Part shown: piece after piece, positions 51,056 through 61,352 of the stretch
Layout: each line of letters begins with the position of its first letter
Position numbering within the stretch: the first letter of the stretch is position 1
Source of the DNA: Falsiroseomonas bella
GTDB taxonomy: Bacteria > Pseudomonadota > Alphaproteobacteria > Acetobacterales > Acetobacteraceae
Assembly: GCF_003173615.1 (NCBI RefSeq)
Contig: NZ_QGNA01000008.1
Span: forward strand, 62,001 to 126,000
Direction of reading: 5' to 3'
DNA: 64,000 nucleotides
Notes under the pieces: model-generated
The model's input: only the letters and a program-made list of their open reading frames with translations
Database searches by the model: none
Told to the model about the DNA's origin: nothing
Translations under genes and position numbers: made by a program

Positions 51056-52255
51056 CCTGGCGTCCCGCAGCGGGACCGACTCCACGGCGAGCGACCGCGT
51101 CGAGGTCCTCGCCTTCATCGCCGACGAGCAGAGCGAGGCGGCGCTGCGTGGCGGCCTCGGGCCGCTCATCTCGGAGCTGGTGGTGCGCCGCGGCGGCGTG
51201 GCGGCTGCGATCCGCGCCATGGAGCGCGAGCCGACGCCGAAGGTGCTCATCGTGGACGTCGCCGGCCTCGAGGACCCGACGCCGGAGCTCGAGGCGCTGG
51301 CCGCGGTCTGCGAGCCCGATGTGCGCGTGCTGGTGGTGGGCGACCGCGACGAGCTGCCGCTGTATCGGCGCCTGACGCACGACCTCGGCGTGCACGAATA
51401 CATCTACAAGCCGCTGACCCGCGACCATGTCGCGCGGCTGTTCGGCCCGGCCATCGCGGGCGCGGTGGTGGAGCGCGAGGCGACCGGGCGCGGCGGGCGC
51501 GTCGTCTCCGTGCTGAATGCGCGCGGCGGCGCCGGCGCGACGACGGTCGCGGCCAACCTCGCGCTCGAGCTTTCGGCGGCGAGCCGCAGCCATGTGGCGC
51601 TCGTGGACCTGCATCTGCGCGGCGGGACCATCGGGCTCTCGCTCGGCGTGAAGCCAAGCAGCGGGCTGCGCATCGCGCTGGAGCATCCCGACCGGGTGGA
51701 CGCGCTGTTCCTGGAGCGGGCGGCGATTCCGGTGGGCGACCGGGTGCGCGTGATCGCCGCCGAGGAGCCGATCGACGCCGCGCCGACCGCGAGCGCGGAG
51801 AGCGTGAAGCGCCTGCTGGAGCTGCTGCGGCACCGCTTCAACACCATCGTCGTGGACCTGCGCTCGCCGCCCGGCGCGGTCGAGAAGGCGGTGCTGGCGG
51901 CGTCCCGCCAGGTGCTGATCACCTTCGGGCCGGATGTCGCGGGCGTGCGCGATGCGCTGGCGCTGAAGCGGATGGTGCTGGCCCAGGGCACGGGCTCGCA
52001 TCCGCTGCTCGTGCTGAACCGTCTCGGCATTCCCGGCGGGCTGTCGCTGCCGCTTGTCGAGGAAGGGCTCGGCGGCCGGCCGGAATGCGTGCTGCCCTGG
52101 CAGCCGAAGCAGATCCTGCGCGCGCTGAACCTGGGCCAGCCGGCGACGGCCGCCTGCCCGGCGCTGAAGCGTGCGCTGGTGCCGCTGGTGCGCGAGGTCT
52201 CGGGCACCGCCGCCGTGCGGCGGCGCGGCGGCCTGTTCGGCTGGCTGCGGCGCGC

Positions 52256-52259
<4 letters not shown>
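51042..52259 (+). CDS. cpaE: CpaE/TadZ-type MinD/ParA-like ATPase
   Basis: 405 residues. A receiver-like N-terminal domain (residues ~20-140) contains an Asp in VLIVDVAG but lacks several receiver landmarks. The ParA-like domain follows, with NARGGAGATTVAANLA in place of the canonical lysine-containing KGGxGKT. Loss of that lysine is frequent in CpaE proteins. CpaE/TadZ localises the Tad machine to a cell pole. Coupled to cpaD and cpaF. Confidence 0.92.
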
Positions 52260-53613
<1,354 letters not shown>

Positions 53614-53617
<4 letters not shown>

Positions 53618-54558
53618 GCCCGCTGCTGGCGGCTGCCGCGGTGGTGCTGCTGCTCGCGGCGCTGGCATTGCTGTTCAGCAACCGCGACGACCGCCGGCTG
53701 AAGGAGAGGCTGACCGACCAATACGGCGCGCGGCAGGTTCGGCGCGCCGTGCCGGAGCAGTCGGTGATCGCGCGGCCCATGGCGCGGGGCGGGCTCGGCG
53801 GGCGGCTCTCGAGCTGGGTCGGCGTGGCGCCCGGCGTGCTGGCGAACCGGCGCATGCCGCTGCCGATCGTGCTGGTGCTCTCCGGCACCGTCGGCGGCCT
53901 CGCGGCCTGGGGCGCAACGATGGTGGTCCCCGGGCTTCCCGCCGTGATGCTCGGCGTCATCGCCGCGGTCGGCTCGCTGCGCATGATCTTCCTCTGGGAA
54001 CTCGGCAAGCACCGGGAGGAGGCGTTCAAGCAGATCCCCGACGCGATCGGCCTGATGGTGCGCGCGGTGCGCGCCGGCCTGCCGGTGGGCGAGGCCGTGC
54101 GCAGCGTGGCGCGCGAGATGCCGGATCCGACGCGCGCGGAATTCCAGCGACTGCTGGGCGAGACGGCGATCGGCACGCCGCTCGAAAAGGCCCTGTGGGG
54201 CATCTACGAGCGCACGAACCTGCGCGAGTACGCGTTCCTGTCCGTGGTCATCGGGCTGCAGTCGCAGACCGGCGGCAGCCTGGCCGAGGCGCTGGACAAC
54301 ATCGCCGACATCGTGCGCAAGCGCGTGGCGATGGCGGCCAAGGCGCAGGCCCTGGCCGGCCAGGCAAAGGCCTCCGCCGGCATCCTGGTGGCGCTGCCGC
54401 CCTTCGCGGGCGCCGCCGTCTCCTTCATCAAGCCGGGCTATCTCGACGCGCTGTTCGTCGATCCGCGCGGCAACAACCTGCTGACCATGGCCCTGGTGCT
54501 GCTGACCCTCGGCCTGCTCACGATCCGGTCCATGATCAAGCGGAGCACCTCGGAATGA
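53614..54558 (+). CDS. tadB: Tad inner-membrane platform protein TadB
   Basis: 314 residues from a GTG overlapping cpaF. Two N-terminal membrane helices, the T2SF/GspF domain with FKQIPDAIGLMVRAVRAGLPVGEAV and SLAEALDNIADIVRKR, and two C-terminal helices. With TadC it forms the platform driven by CpaF. Its stop is overlapped by the 58-aa gene (ATGA). Confidence 0.94.
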
Positions 54559-54731
54559 CGCCTGTCTGCAAGCGCCCCGATCCTCGCCACGCGCCCGCCG
54601 CCCGATCGGCGCGCGCGGCCATCCTGGTGCCGGAGGCCGATGGCGGCACGGCGCAGCAGCGCGCCGCCCGCGCCGCGCAGCGCCGCTGGCGGCTGAAGGC
54701 GCTTGCCTGCCTCAGGCGGAAGTCGCGATGA
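54555..54731 (+). CDS. 58-residue basic protein encoded between tadB and tadC
   Basis: The frame begins ATGA on the tadB stop and ends ATGA on the tadC start, so it is coupled on both sides and fills the gap exactly. The protein is rich in Arg and Ala, with two cysteines (PVCKRPD and ALACLRRK) and a helix RAARAAQRRWRLKALACLRR. It has no membrane segment or signal peptide. I know no Tad component of this kind. It may simply be a bridging frame that keeps ribosomes moving, but the precise fit supports translation. Confidence 0.6.
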   Translation: MTPVCKRPDPRHAPAARSARAAILVPEADGGTAQQRAARAAQRRWRLKALACLRRKSR

Positions 54732-55654
54732 GCCCGCTGGTCGCGGGCCTCCTCGCCGCCGGGCTGCTCGCCGTGCTGGCCGTGGCGCTGGCCGCCAACG
54801 AGCTGACCGAGCACCGCATGGCGGAGCGGGTGAAGCGCGCGGCGATCGGCGTGACGCCGGAGACGGCACCGCGCCGCAGCCTGGCGAGCATCGGCGCCTC
54901 GATGCTGCGGCTGCTGGATGTCAGCGGCATCGTCCGCTTCATGGCCTCGCAGCAGGACCGCGTGCAGGTGGAGCGCACGCTGGTGCCGCTCGGCGTGCCG
55001 ATGACGATGGCCGCGCCGCTCCTGGTGGCGATGAAGCTGCTGTTCCTGGTCGCCGGCCCGGCCGCGGCGCTGACCTGGTACACCGCGCGCGGCGGCGGCG
55101 GGAACATCCTGCTGCCGCTGCTGATGGGCGCCGCGGCCGGCGTGCTGGCGCCGAACATGATCCTGTCGCAGCTGCGCAAGCGGCGCGTCGCGGCGCTGAA
55201 CCGCGGCATGGCGGACACGCTGGACCTGCTGGTGGTCTGCGCCGAGGCGGGCCTCGGCCTCGAGAGCGCGATCGACCGCGTGGCGAACGACCTCCGCCGC
55301 GCCAACCCGGCGATGTCCCTGGAATTCGCGCTGCTCTCACAGGAGATGCGGCTGATGCCGGATCGCAGCTCCGCCATGGAGCGCTTCGCGGAGCGCGCCG
55401 AGGTGGACGGGCTGCGCCGTGTCGCCGCCACGCTCTCCCAGGCGATGCGCTACGGCACGCCGCTCGGGACCGCGCTGCGCGCGCTGGCCGCCGACGAGCG
55501 CCAGGCGCGCCTGATCCGCATGGAGGAGAAGGCGGCGCGGCTTCCGGCGCTGCTGGTGCTGCCGCTGATCCTCTTCATCCTGCCGCCGCTGTTCCTCGTT
55601 CTGGTCGGCCCTTCCATCCTCCAGCTCTTCGACGCGATCGGAGCCATGCAATGA
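54728..55654 (+). CDS. tadC: Tad inner-membrane platform protein TadC
   Basis: 308 residues, GspF/T2SF family. N-terminal helix, then helix pair around residues 100-140, T2SF domain with LNRGMADTLDLLVVCAEAGLGLESAI and DGLRRVAATLSQAMRYGTPLG, and C-terminal helices ending in LFDAIGAMQ. Partner of TadB. Overlaps tadD by ATGA. Confidence 0.94.
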   Translation: MSPLVAGLLAAGLLAVLAVALAANELTEHRMAERVKRAAIGVTPETAPRRSLASIGASMLRLLDVSGIVRFMASQQDRVQVERTLVPLGVPMTMAAPLLVAMKLLFLVAGPAAALTWYTARGGGGNILLPLLMGAAAGVLAPNMILSQLRKRRVAALNRGMADTLDLLVVCAEAGLGLESAIDRVANDLRRANPAMSLEFALLSQEMRLMPDRSSAMERFAERAEVDGLRRVAATLSQAMRYGTPLGTALRALAADERQARLIRMEEKAARLPALLVLPLILFILPPLFLVLVGPSILQLFDAIGAMQ

Positions 55655-56349
55655 TGCGCCGCCTCGCCCCGCCCCTGCTCGCCGCCCTGCTGCTGTCCGC
55701 CTGCGGGGGCGGGGGGCAGAACGCAGCCTATTCCTCCGCCTCGCCGGACGTGCAGCGGCAGCTGCGCGTGGCGACCGCCGCCGAGCGCGGCGGCAACACC
55801 GCGATGGCGCTGCAGGTCTATGCCAGCGCCTACCAGGCGCATCCCGGCGATGTCGAGGTCGCCTCCCGCTACAGCAAGATGCTGCTGCAGTCCGGCGACC
55901 CCGAGCGTGCGCGCGACGTGCTGGCGGAGGCGCGGCGCCGCAACCCGCGCGACACGCTGCTGATGGAGACCGAGGCACGCGTGCTGCTCGAGGTCGGGCA
56001 GGCGGAGCAGGCGCTGGCGCTGTTCGACGACATCCTGCGCTGGTCGCGCAGCGATGCGAAGGCGCTGAACGGGCGCGGCATCGCGCTCGACATGCTCGGC
56101 CGGCATGCGGAAGCGCGCGCGGCCTATCGCGCGGCGCGCGCGGCCGATCCGCAGAACCCGGTGATCACCGGCAACCTCGCGCTGTCGCTGATGCTGACGG
56201 GCTGCACGGAAGGTGCGGCGGCGGTGCTGGACACCACGCCGCGCAGCCTGGCGACGTCCGGCTGGATCGGGCAGATCCGCGGCGCGGCGCCGGGCTTCGC
56301 GACGCTGCGCGGCGCGGCGGGCGGGGATCCCTGCGCGGGGCTAGGCTGA
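55651..56349 (+). CDS. tadD: TPR lipoprotein TadD
   Basis: 232 residues. Lipobox LLSAC at about residue 17, then a helical TPR array (AAERGGNTAMALQVYASAYQ, GQAEQALALFDDIL, GRHAEARAAYRAARAADPQ). TadD acts as an outer-membrane lipoprotein pilotin/assembly factor. It is the last gene of the Tad operon, and its final 9 bp overlap the convergent dinB. Confidence 0.9.
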   Translation: MMRRLAPPLLAALLLSACGGGGQNAAYSSASPDVQRQLRVATAAERGGNTAMALQVYASAYQAHPGDVEVASRYSKMLLQSGDPERARDVLAEARRRNPRDTLLMETEARVLLEVGQAEQALALFDDILRWSRSDAKALNGRGIALDMLGRHAEARAAYRAARAADPQNPVITGNLALSLMLTGCTEGAAAVLDTTPRSLATSGWIGQIRGAAPGFATLRGAAGGDPCAGLG

Positions 56350-57612
56350 GCCCGGGCCCTTCCGCGGCAGGCCGCGGCCGCTGACCACCGCCTCCGCGCC
56401 GAAGCGCGCGCGGAGCGCATCCACCGCCTGCCACTTCGCCGCGCGCCGCGCCGCATCGGGATCGGCGAGGTCGGGCAGGTCCGCGGCATCGCCCGGCGCG
56501 AGGGGCTGCGCGCCGATGCCGATCAGGCGGAAGGCGCTTCCCGTCGCCTCCTTCGCCAGCAGGGGCTGAACGGCGCGGAACAGCGTCTCCGGCAGGCGCG
56601 TGGGGCGCGCGAGGCGGGCATGGCGGCTCCGCGTCTCGAAGCCCGCGGTCTTGAGCTTCAGCACGACGCCGCCGGCGGCCAGCTCCTTCTCCTTCAGGCG
56701 GCGCGACAGCTTCTCGCAGAGGCGCCACAGCGGGCGCTCCAGCTCCTCGACGCTGCGCAGGTCGGTGTCGAAGGTGGTCTCGGCGGAGATGGATTTCGTC
56801 TCGCGATCGGGGGAGACGCGCCGGGAATCCTCGCCGCGGGCTCGGGCGGCCAGCGCCGGCCCGTCCTCCCCGAAGCGGCGCGCGGCCTCGCGCGGGTCCA
56901 GCGCGGCGAGCTGGCCGAGGCGGGTGAAGCCGGCCGCTTGCAGCTTCTTCGCGAAGGCCGGGCCGATGCCGGGCAGCAGGCCCACCGGCTTGTCGGCGAG
57001 CCATTCCGCCGCCTCACTGCCCAGCACGGCGAAGCCGCGCGGCTTGTCGCGCTCGGCCGCGAGCTTCGCCAGAAGGCGGTTGCGCGCAAGGCCGATGGAG
57101 ACGGTGATGCCGGCCTCGCGCTCTACCTGGCGGGCGAAGCGCGCCAGCACCACCGCGGGCGGCGCCTTGTGCAGCGCCGCGGTGCCCGAGAGGTCGAGCG
57201 CGGCCTCGTCGATCGAGAGCGGTTGGACAAGCGGCGTCAGCGCCTCCATCAGCGCGCGCACGTGGCGCGCGACGGCGACGTATTTCTGCATGTCCGGCTT
57301 GATGACCACGGCGTCCGGACAGGCGGCGAGCGCCTTGAACATCGGCATGGCGCTTTTCACGCCGCGGGTGCGCGCGACGTAGCAGGCGGCGGCGACCACG
57401 CCGCGCCTGCCACCGCCGACGATGACGGGCTTCGTCAGCAGGTCCGGCCGGTCGCGCTTCTCCACTGAGGCGTAGAAGGCGTCGCAATCCACATGTGCGA
57501 CGGCGAGGGCGAACAGCTCGGGATGCGCGACTGCGCGGCGCGATCCGCAGGCGGGGCAGGCGGCGAAGGCTGCCGCCGCGGCGTGGTCGCAGTCGCGGCA
57601 GAGCGCGGGCAT
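56341..57612 (-). CDS. dinB: DNA polymerase IV with N-terminal zinc ribbon
   Basis: 423 residues. The first ~25 residues have CRDC and CPACG, a four-cysteine zinc-ribbon-like addition not found in E. coli DinB. The Y-family core begins AHVDCDAFYASVEKR, and has SIDEAALDLSG with the catalytic acidic pair, the helix-hairpin-helix GLLPGIGPAFAKKL and a C-terminal little-finger domain. It performs error-prone translesion synthesis. It starts 1 bp after the stop of the small membrane gene, last in a four-gene unit. No LexA box was recognised. Confidence 0.93.
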   Translation of the reverse strand: MPALCRDCDHAAAAAFAACPACGSRRAVAHPELFALAVAHVDCDAFYASVEKRDRPDLLTKPVIVGGGRRGVVAAACYVARTRGVKSAMPMFKALAACPDAVVIKPDMQKYVAVARHVRALMEALTPLVQPLSIDEAALDLSGTAALHKAPPAVVLARFARQVEREAGITVSIGLARNRLLAKLAAERDKPRGFAVLGSEAAEWLADKPVGLLPGIGPAFAKKLQAAGFTRLGQLAALDPREAARRFGEDGPALAARARGEDSRRVSPDRETKSISAETTFDTDLRSVEELERPLWRLCEKLSRRLKEKELAAGGVVLKLKTAGFETRSRHARLARPTRLPETLFRAVQPLLAKEATGSAFRLIGIGAQPLAPGDAADLPDLADPDAARRAAKWQAVDALRARFGAEAVVSGRGLPRKGPGSA

Positions 57613-57613
57613 C

Positions 57614-57898
57614 TCAGCCCGCCAGAATCGCGGCCGGGATGCCGAGCGCGAGGGACAGCGCGATGAAAGGCAGCGCGCGGCGTATGTGGGCGCGAAAGGC
57701 ATCGAGATGCGGTTGCGCGGCGGGCGGGGCGCTCGCGCGATCGTGGAAGCGCAGCGGATCCCAGATCAGCCAGGGGCCGGCATGGCCCGCGCGCATCGCT
57801 CGGAACGCCGCAGTTCCGGCCCGCAGCACGCGCCACATCGCCACCAGCATCAGCAGCACGGCGCCGCCCATCAGGATGTCGGCGATGGCGGCCGCCAT
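57614..57898 (-). CDS. Small two-helix membrane protein, unknown
   Basis: 94 residues. One helix near the N-terminus (ADILMGGAVLLMLVAMWRVL), a central polar part with GPWLIWDPLRFHDR, and a second C-terminal helix (ALPFIALSLALGIPAAILA). Separated by a single base from each neighbour, so it belongs to the ROK-dinB unit. No domain recognised. Confidence 0.7.
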   Translation of the reverse strand: MAAAIADILMGGAVLLMLVAMWRVLRAGTAAFRAMRAGHAGPWLIWDPLRFHDRASAPPAAQPHLDAFRAHIRRALPFIALSLALGIPAAILAG

Positions 57899-57899
57899 G

Positions 57900-58289
57900 T
57901 CAGGTCGTCCGGCGCAGGAAGGGGAGCGCGACGAGCCAGAGCAGCAGCACAAGGCCGGGAACCTGCTCGGCGGCGCCGCGCGGGGCGCGTGCGGCGGCGA
58001 GGCCTGTGGCGGCGAAGATCCAGGAGAGCGCCGCCTCGGCCAGCAGCACGATGGTCAGCGCGAGCGCGGCGATCAGCGCGCGATCGCGCAGGCTGGAACC
58101 GGGTTGCACCGTAGCGCGGGCGGCGAGCCAGAGCAGGAAGGCCATCGCCGCGGCCTCGATCCAGGCGGCGGCGAGACCGCCGAGCCGGGGTGCCAGCGCC
58201 AGTTCGCGCAGCGGACCGAGCACCGCGCCGGCGAGGAAGGCGACCGCGCCGAAGGCCAGACCAGCGCGGTAGGGAAGACGGGTCGTCAC
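57900..58289 (-). CDS. Four-helix membrane protein, unknown
   Basis: 129 residues from GTG 58289, which overlaps the ROK kinase stop (GTGA). Four hydrophobic segments cover most of the protein, with Arg-containing loops (AARATVQPGSSLRDR). The tail is LPFLRRTT. Its tight placement implies co-expression with the kinase and the next membrane gene. No family recognised. Confidence 0.7.
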   Translation of the reverse strand: MTTRLPYRAGLAFGAVAFLAGAVLGPLRELALAPRLGGLAAAWIEAAAMAFLLWLAARATVQPGSSLRDRALIAALALTIVLLAEAALSWIFAATGLAAARAPRGAAEQVPGLVLLLWLVALPFLRRTT

Positions 58290-59197
58290 CACAGCCGCGC
58301 TGCGCCGAAGACGCCGGAACTGTCGCCATGCATCGCCCGCCGGATCGGCGTGGAGAAGGCGTCGGAGAAGACGTGGCGGGGGATCAGCCGCGGCAGCGCC
58401 TCGTAGAGATGCGCCATGTTGGACAGGCCTCCGCCGAGCACGAAGACATCGGGGTCCAGGATGTTCACCACGGCGGCCAGGGCACGCGCCAGGCGATCGG
58501 CGTGGCGATCCAGCGCGGCCTGCGCGGCGGAGTCGCCGGAAGCGGCGCGGGCGGGAAGCCCGCTGGCGTCGCGCGCCTCCGGACCGTCGGCGTCGGCGGC
58601 GAGCGCCGGGCCGGAGAGGAAGGTTTCGAGACACCCATGCTGGCCGCACCAGCAGCGCGGGCCGGGATGCTCGGCGGCGCTCATCCAGGGCAGCGGGTTG
58701 TGGCCCCATTCGCCGGCCACGTGGTTCCGCCCGCCGACCAGCCGCCCGTTCACCACCAGCCCGCCGCCGCAGCCGGTGCCGAGGATCACCGCGAAGACGC
58801 TGCCGTAACCGGCGCCGGCGCCATCCGCCGCCTCGCTCATCGCCAGGCAGTTGGCGTCGTTGGACAGCCGGACGGGGCGGTCGAGCCGGGCGGCGAGGTC
58901 GGCGCCGAGCGGCTTGCCGTTCAGCCAGGTGGAATTGGCGCCGCGGATCAGGCGCGTTTCTGGGTTCTCACTGCCGGGTATTCCGATGCCGACGGTGCCC
59001 CGCCCGCCGAGTTCGGCCTCGGCGCCCTCGACCAGGCCGGCGATGGCCGCGATGCCGGCGTCGTAGTCGCGGGGCGTGGCGACGCGCCGGCGCAGGCGGA
59101 CGGCGCCGGCGGGGTCGAGCGCGGCCACCTCGATCTTGGTGCCGCCGAGATCGATGCCGAGCCGCCATGCGGCTGCGGTTCCGGGCTTGGACGTCAT
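58286..59197 (-). CDS. ROK-family sugar kinase
   Basis: 303 residues. The phosphate loop IDLGGTKIEV is near residue 14; sugar-side motifs are SNDANCLA and AGEWGHNPLPW, and the ROK zinc motif is CWCGQHGCLETFLSG. Arrangement and size match fructokinase/N-acetylglucosamine kinase (Mak/NagK) members; the sugar cannot be assigned. ATG 59197 is 76 bp from the divergent tusA start. First gene of the ROK/membrane/membrane/dinB unit. Confidence 0.92.
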   Translation of the reverse strand: MTSKPGTAAAWRLGIDLGGTKIEVAALDPAGAVRLRRRVATPRDYDAGIAAIAGLVEGAEAELGGRGTVGIGIPGSENPETRLIRGANSTWLNGKPLGADLAARLDRPVRLSNDANCLAMSEAADGAGAGYGSVFAVILGTGCGGGLVVNGRLVGGRNHVAGEWGHNPLPWMSAAEHPGPRCWCGQHGCLETFLSGPALAADADGPEARDASGLPARAASGDSAAQAALDRHADRLARALAAVVNILDPDVFVLGGGLSNMAHLYEALPRLIPRHVFSDAFSTPIRRAMHGDSSGVFGAARLW

Positions 59198-59273
59198 GGC
59201 GGGACAGTTGCGCCGCCGGCCCGCCGCCCGCAAGCGCCTTGCCCCGCCGCGGCGGCGGTGCTGGATTCGCGGG

Positions 59274-59510
59274 ATGAGTGACACGCTGCTCGACGTGCAG
59301 GGGCTGACCTGCCCGCTGCCGGTGCTGAAGGCAAACAAGGCGCTGCGCAGCCTTCCGGCCGGGGCAAGGCTTACGGTGCTCGCCACCGATCCGGCGAGCG
59401 TCAAGGACTTTCGGGCCTATACGCAGGAGACCGGGCACGCGCTGGTCGCCTTCAGCGAGGAGAACGGCGTGTTCCGGTTCACGCTGAAGAAGCGGGAGGA
59501 GCCGGCGTGA
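59274..59510 (+). CDS. TusA-family sulfur-carrier protein
   Basis: 78 residues, single SirA/TusA domain: LDVQGLTCPLPVLKANKAL with the persulfide-carrying cysteine in the CPxP motif, and ATDPASVKDF. TusA-type proteins pass sulfur in tRNA thiolation, molybdenum cofactor synthesis or sulfur oxidation. Its stop overlaps the HDAC-family gene (GTGA), an unusual functional pairing. Confidence 0.92.
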   Translation: MSDTLLDVQGLTCPLPVLKANKALRSLPAGARLTVLATDPASVKDFRAYTQETGHALVAFSEENGVFRFTLKKREEPA

Positions 59511-60436
59511 GCGTATTGCTCTTTTCCCACCGGGCCTGCCTGCACCACGACATGGGGCCGCATCATCCGGAATGCCCGGACCGGCTGCGCGCCGTGCTGC
59601 GCGCGCTGGACAGCGAGGAATTCTCGGACCTGATCCGGGACGAGGCGCCGGAAGCGACTGTCGAGCAGCTCACCCGCGTGCATCCGGCGCAGTATGTGGA
59701 CGCGATCCTCGGCATCCGGCCGGAGCCGGACGACATCGTGCAGCTCGATGCCGACACGGCGATGAACTGGGGCAGCGCCGAGGCGGCGCTGCGCGCCGCG
59801 GGGGCCGCCGTCGCGGGGGTGGACGCGGTCTGCCGGGGCGAGGTGCGGCGCGTGTTCTGCGCCACCCGCCCGCCGGGCCACCATGCCGAGCCCGGCCGGC
59901 CGATGGGCTTCTGCCTGTTCGCCAATGCCGCCGTCGCCGCGCGCCACGCCCAGGCGGCGCATGGGCTGACGCGGGTCGCGGTGGTGGATTTCGACGTGCA
60001 TCACGGCAACGGCACCCAGGCCTGCTTCGAGGCCGACGGCACCCTGTTCTACGCCAGCTCCCATCAGTCGCCCTGCTATCCCGGCACCGGCGAGGCGAAT
60101 GAGACGGGGGTGGGGAACATCGTGAACGCGCCGCTGCCGCCCGGTGCCGATGGCGCGGCGTTTCGGGCGGCGTGGCGGGACATCCTGCTGCCGGCGCTCG
60201 ATCGCTTCGCGCCGGAGCTGCTGGTGATCTCGGCCGGGTTCGACGCCCATGCGCGCGACCCGCTGGCCCAGCTTCGGGTGCGGGAGGCCGATTTCGCCTG
60301 GCTCACCGAGGAGCTGTGCCATCTGGCGGACCGGCATTGCGGCGGCAGGCTCGTGAGCCTGCTGGAGGGCGGCTACGACCTTGACGCCCTGGCAAGCTCG
60401 GCGGCCACGCATGTGCGGGCACTGATGCGTTCCTAA
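59507..60436 (+). CDS. Histone-deacetylase-superfamily amidohydrolase
   Basis: 309 residues, full-length class II HDAC/acetoin-utilisation-type fold. Motifs are HHPECPDRL, TRPPGHHAE (the active-site histidine pair), FDVHHGNGTQ with zinc ligands, ISAGFDAHARDP and LEGGYDL. Bacterial members deacetylate polyamines, acetoin-related enzymes or other small acetyl amides. Substrate not known here. Translationally coupled to tusA. Confidence 0.92.
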   Translation: MSVLLFSHRACLHHDMGPHHPECPDRLRAVLRALDSEEFSDLIRDEAPEATVEQLTRVHPAQYVDAILGIRPEPDDIVQLDADTAMNWGSAEAALRAAGAAVAGVDAVCRGEVRRVFCATRPPGHHAEPGRPMGFCLFANAAVAARHAQAAHGLTRVAVVDFDVHHGNGTQACFEADGTLFYASSHQSPCYPGTGEANETGVGNIVNAPLPPGADGAAFRAAWRDILLPALDRFAPELLVISAGFDAHARDPLAQLRVREADFAWLTEELCHLADRHCGGRLVSLLEGGYDLDALASSAATHVRALMRS

Positions 60437-60519
60437 GCCGTTCTGTTCCCGAATACGCTTGCCGTGATCGGACGGCAGGGGGGACCCTTTCGCTTCCCTC
60501 TTCGGCAGGAGGCGATCAC

Positions 60520-60789
60520 ATGGCTCCGAATCCCCAGCCGGGCGATATTCGCGTGGTGGCGAAGACCCAGGGCGCGGAGATCTTCGAAACCCGCAGTGGC
60601 AACGCGGAGATCTGGACCGGCACCGCCTGGCGTGCCCTGAACGCCCTTGTTCAGATCGCCGAGCATCCCCCGAAGGCGACGGTTCGGGTCTCGCGCCGCG
60701 ACCTCCAGGGTCTCCCCTACCCCACGGGCGTCGTAACCGTCGTCAGCGGGGTCGATGGCTGGCAACAGGGCAGCGCCACGGTCAGCTGA
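60520..60789 (+). CDS. Small orphan protein, unknown
   Basis: 89 residues, no signal peptide or membrane helix. Short beta-like stretches (IRVVAKTQGAEIFETRSG, EIWTGTAWRAL) suggest a small beta-barrel. GGAGGCGATCAC before ATG 60520 is a good ribosome site, which is the main support. It stands alone between the HDAC gene (83 bp) and xseB (302 bp). No family recognised. Confidence 0.65.
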   Translation: MAPNPQPGDIRVVAKTQGAEIFETRSGNAEIWTGTAWRALNALVQIAEHPPKATVRVSRRDLQGLPYPTGVVTVVSGVDGWQQGSATVS

Positions 60790-61091
60790 CCTCTCCACGA
60801 CGTGCAAGCCTGACCGGCGTAGGCGGCGGTCCGATCCCGCGGCAGCGTTGCGTCGCGGGAGCGTCGTGATCGGGGCGTGCCTGTGTCCCGGGCCCGTTAT
60901 CGCGGCCGAACGCCTCGGCCCTGATCAGCCACCGCTGGCCGGGGTGTGTCCGGCACCCGCCCTCGCGCAAATCAATTGCCTTGCGCCCTGGTTGTCCCCG
61001 CCCGCCATGCACCCTATCCCCTGTCATCGCTGTGCCGGCTCGACGCCGGACGGCCCGCATTTTCCTTGCCAGCCGACCGGGATGGTGCATC
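60790..61091. other. Gene-free stretch before xseB
   Basis: 302 bp with no convincing gene. TCCCGCG (60835-60841) and CGCGGGA (60854-60860) form a hairpin with a 12-base loop shortly after the orphan gene; it lacks a T-run, so termination is only possible. The segment 60965-60990 is A/T-richer (CAAATCAATTGCCTTG) and could include the xseB-ispA-dxs promoter. Nothing else is seen. Confidence 0.4.
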
Positions 61092-61352
61092 ATGTCAAGG
61101 ATGGTTGACACTCCAGGCGCCGAAGCGTCTCGTCCGATTGACGGTTTGTCCTTCGAGGAAGCCTTGCAGGAACTCGAGGGCATCGTCCGGGAGCTGGAAG
61201 GCGGGCAGGGCAAGCTCGAGAAGGCCGTGGCGCAATATGAGCGCGGCGCCGCGCTGCGCCGCCATTGCGAGACCCTGCTGGCCGAGGCCGAGCAGAAGGT
61301 CCAGGCCATTGTCGATTCGGCCGCCGGCCCGACATTGCGGGACGCCGGCTGA
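61092..61352 (+). CDS. xseB: Exodeoxyribonuclease VII small subunit
   Basis: 86 residues from ATG 61092 (or 83 from ATG 61101). The XseB core is intact: SFEEALQELEGIVRELEGGQ and LEKAVAQYERGAALRRHCE, two long helices that bind XseA. The start is uncertain by three codons. The stop overlaps ispA as TGATG, the usual alphaproteobacterial xseB-ispA-dxs arrangement. Confidence 0.92.
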   Translation: MSRMVDTPGAEASRPIDGLSFEEALQELEGIVRELEGGQGKLEKAVAQYERGAALRRHCETLLAEAEQKVQAIVDSAAGPTLRDAG

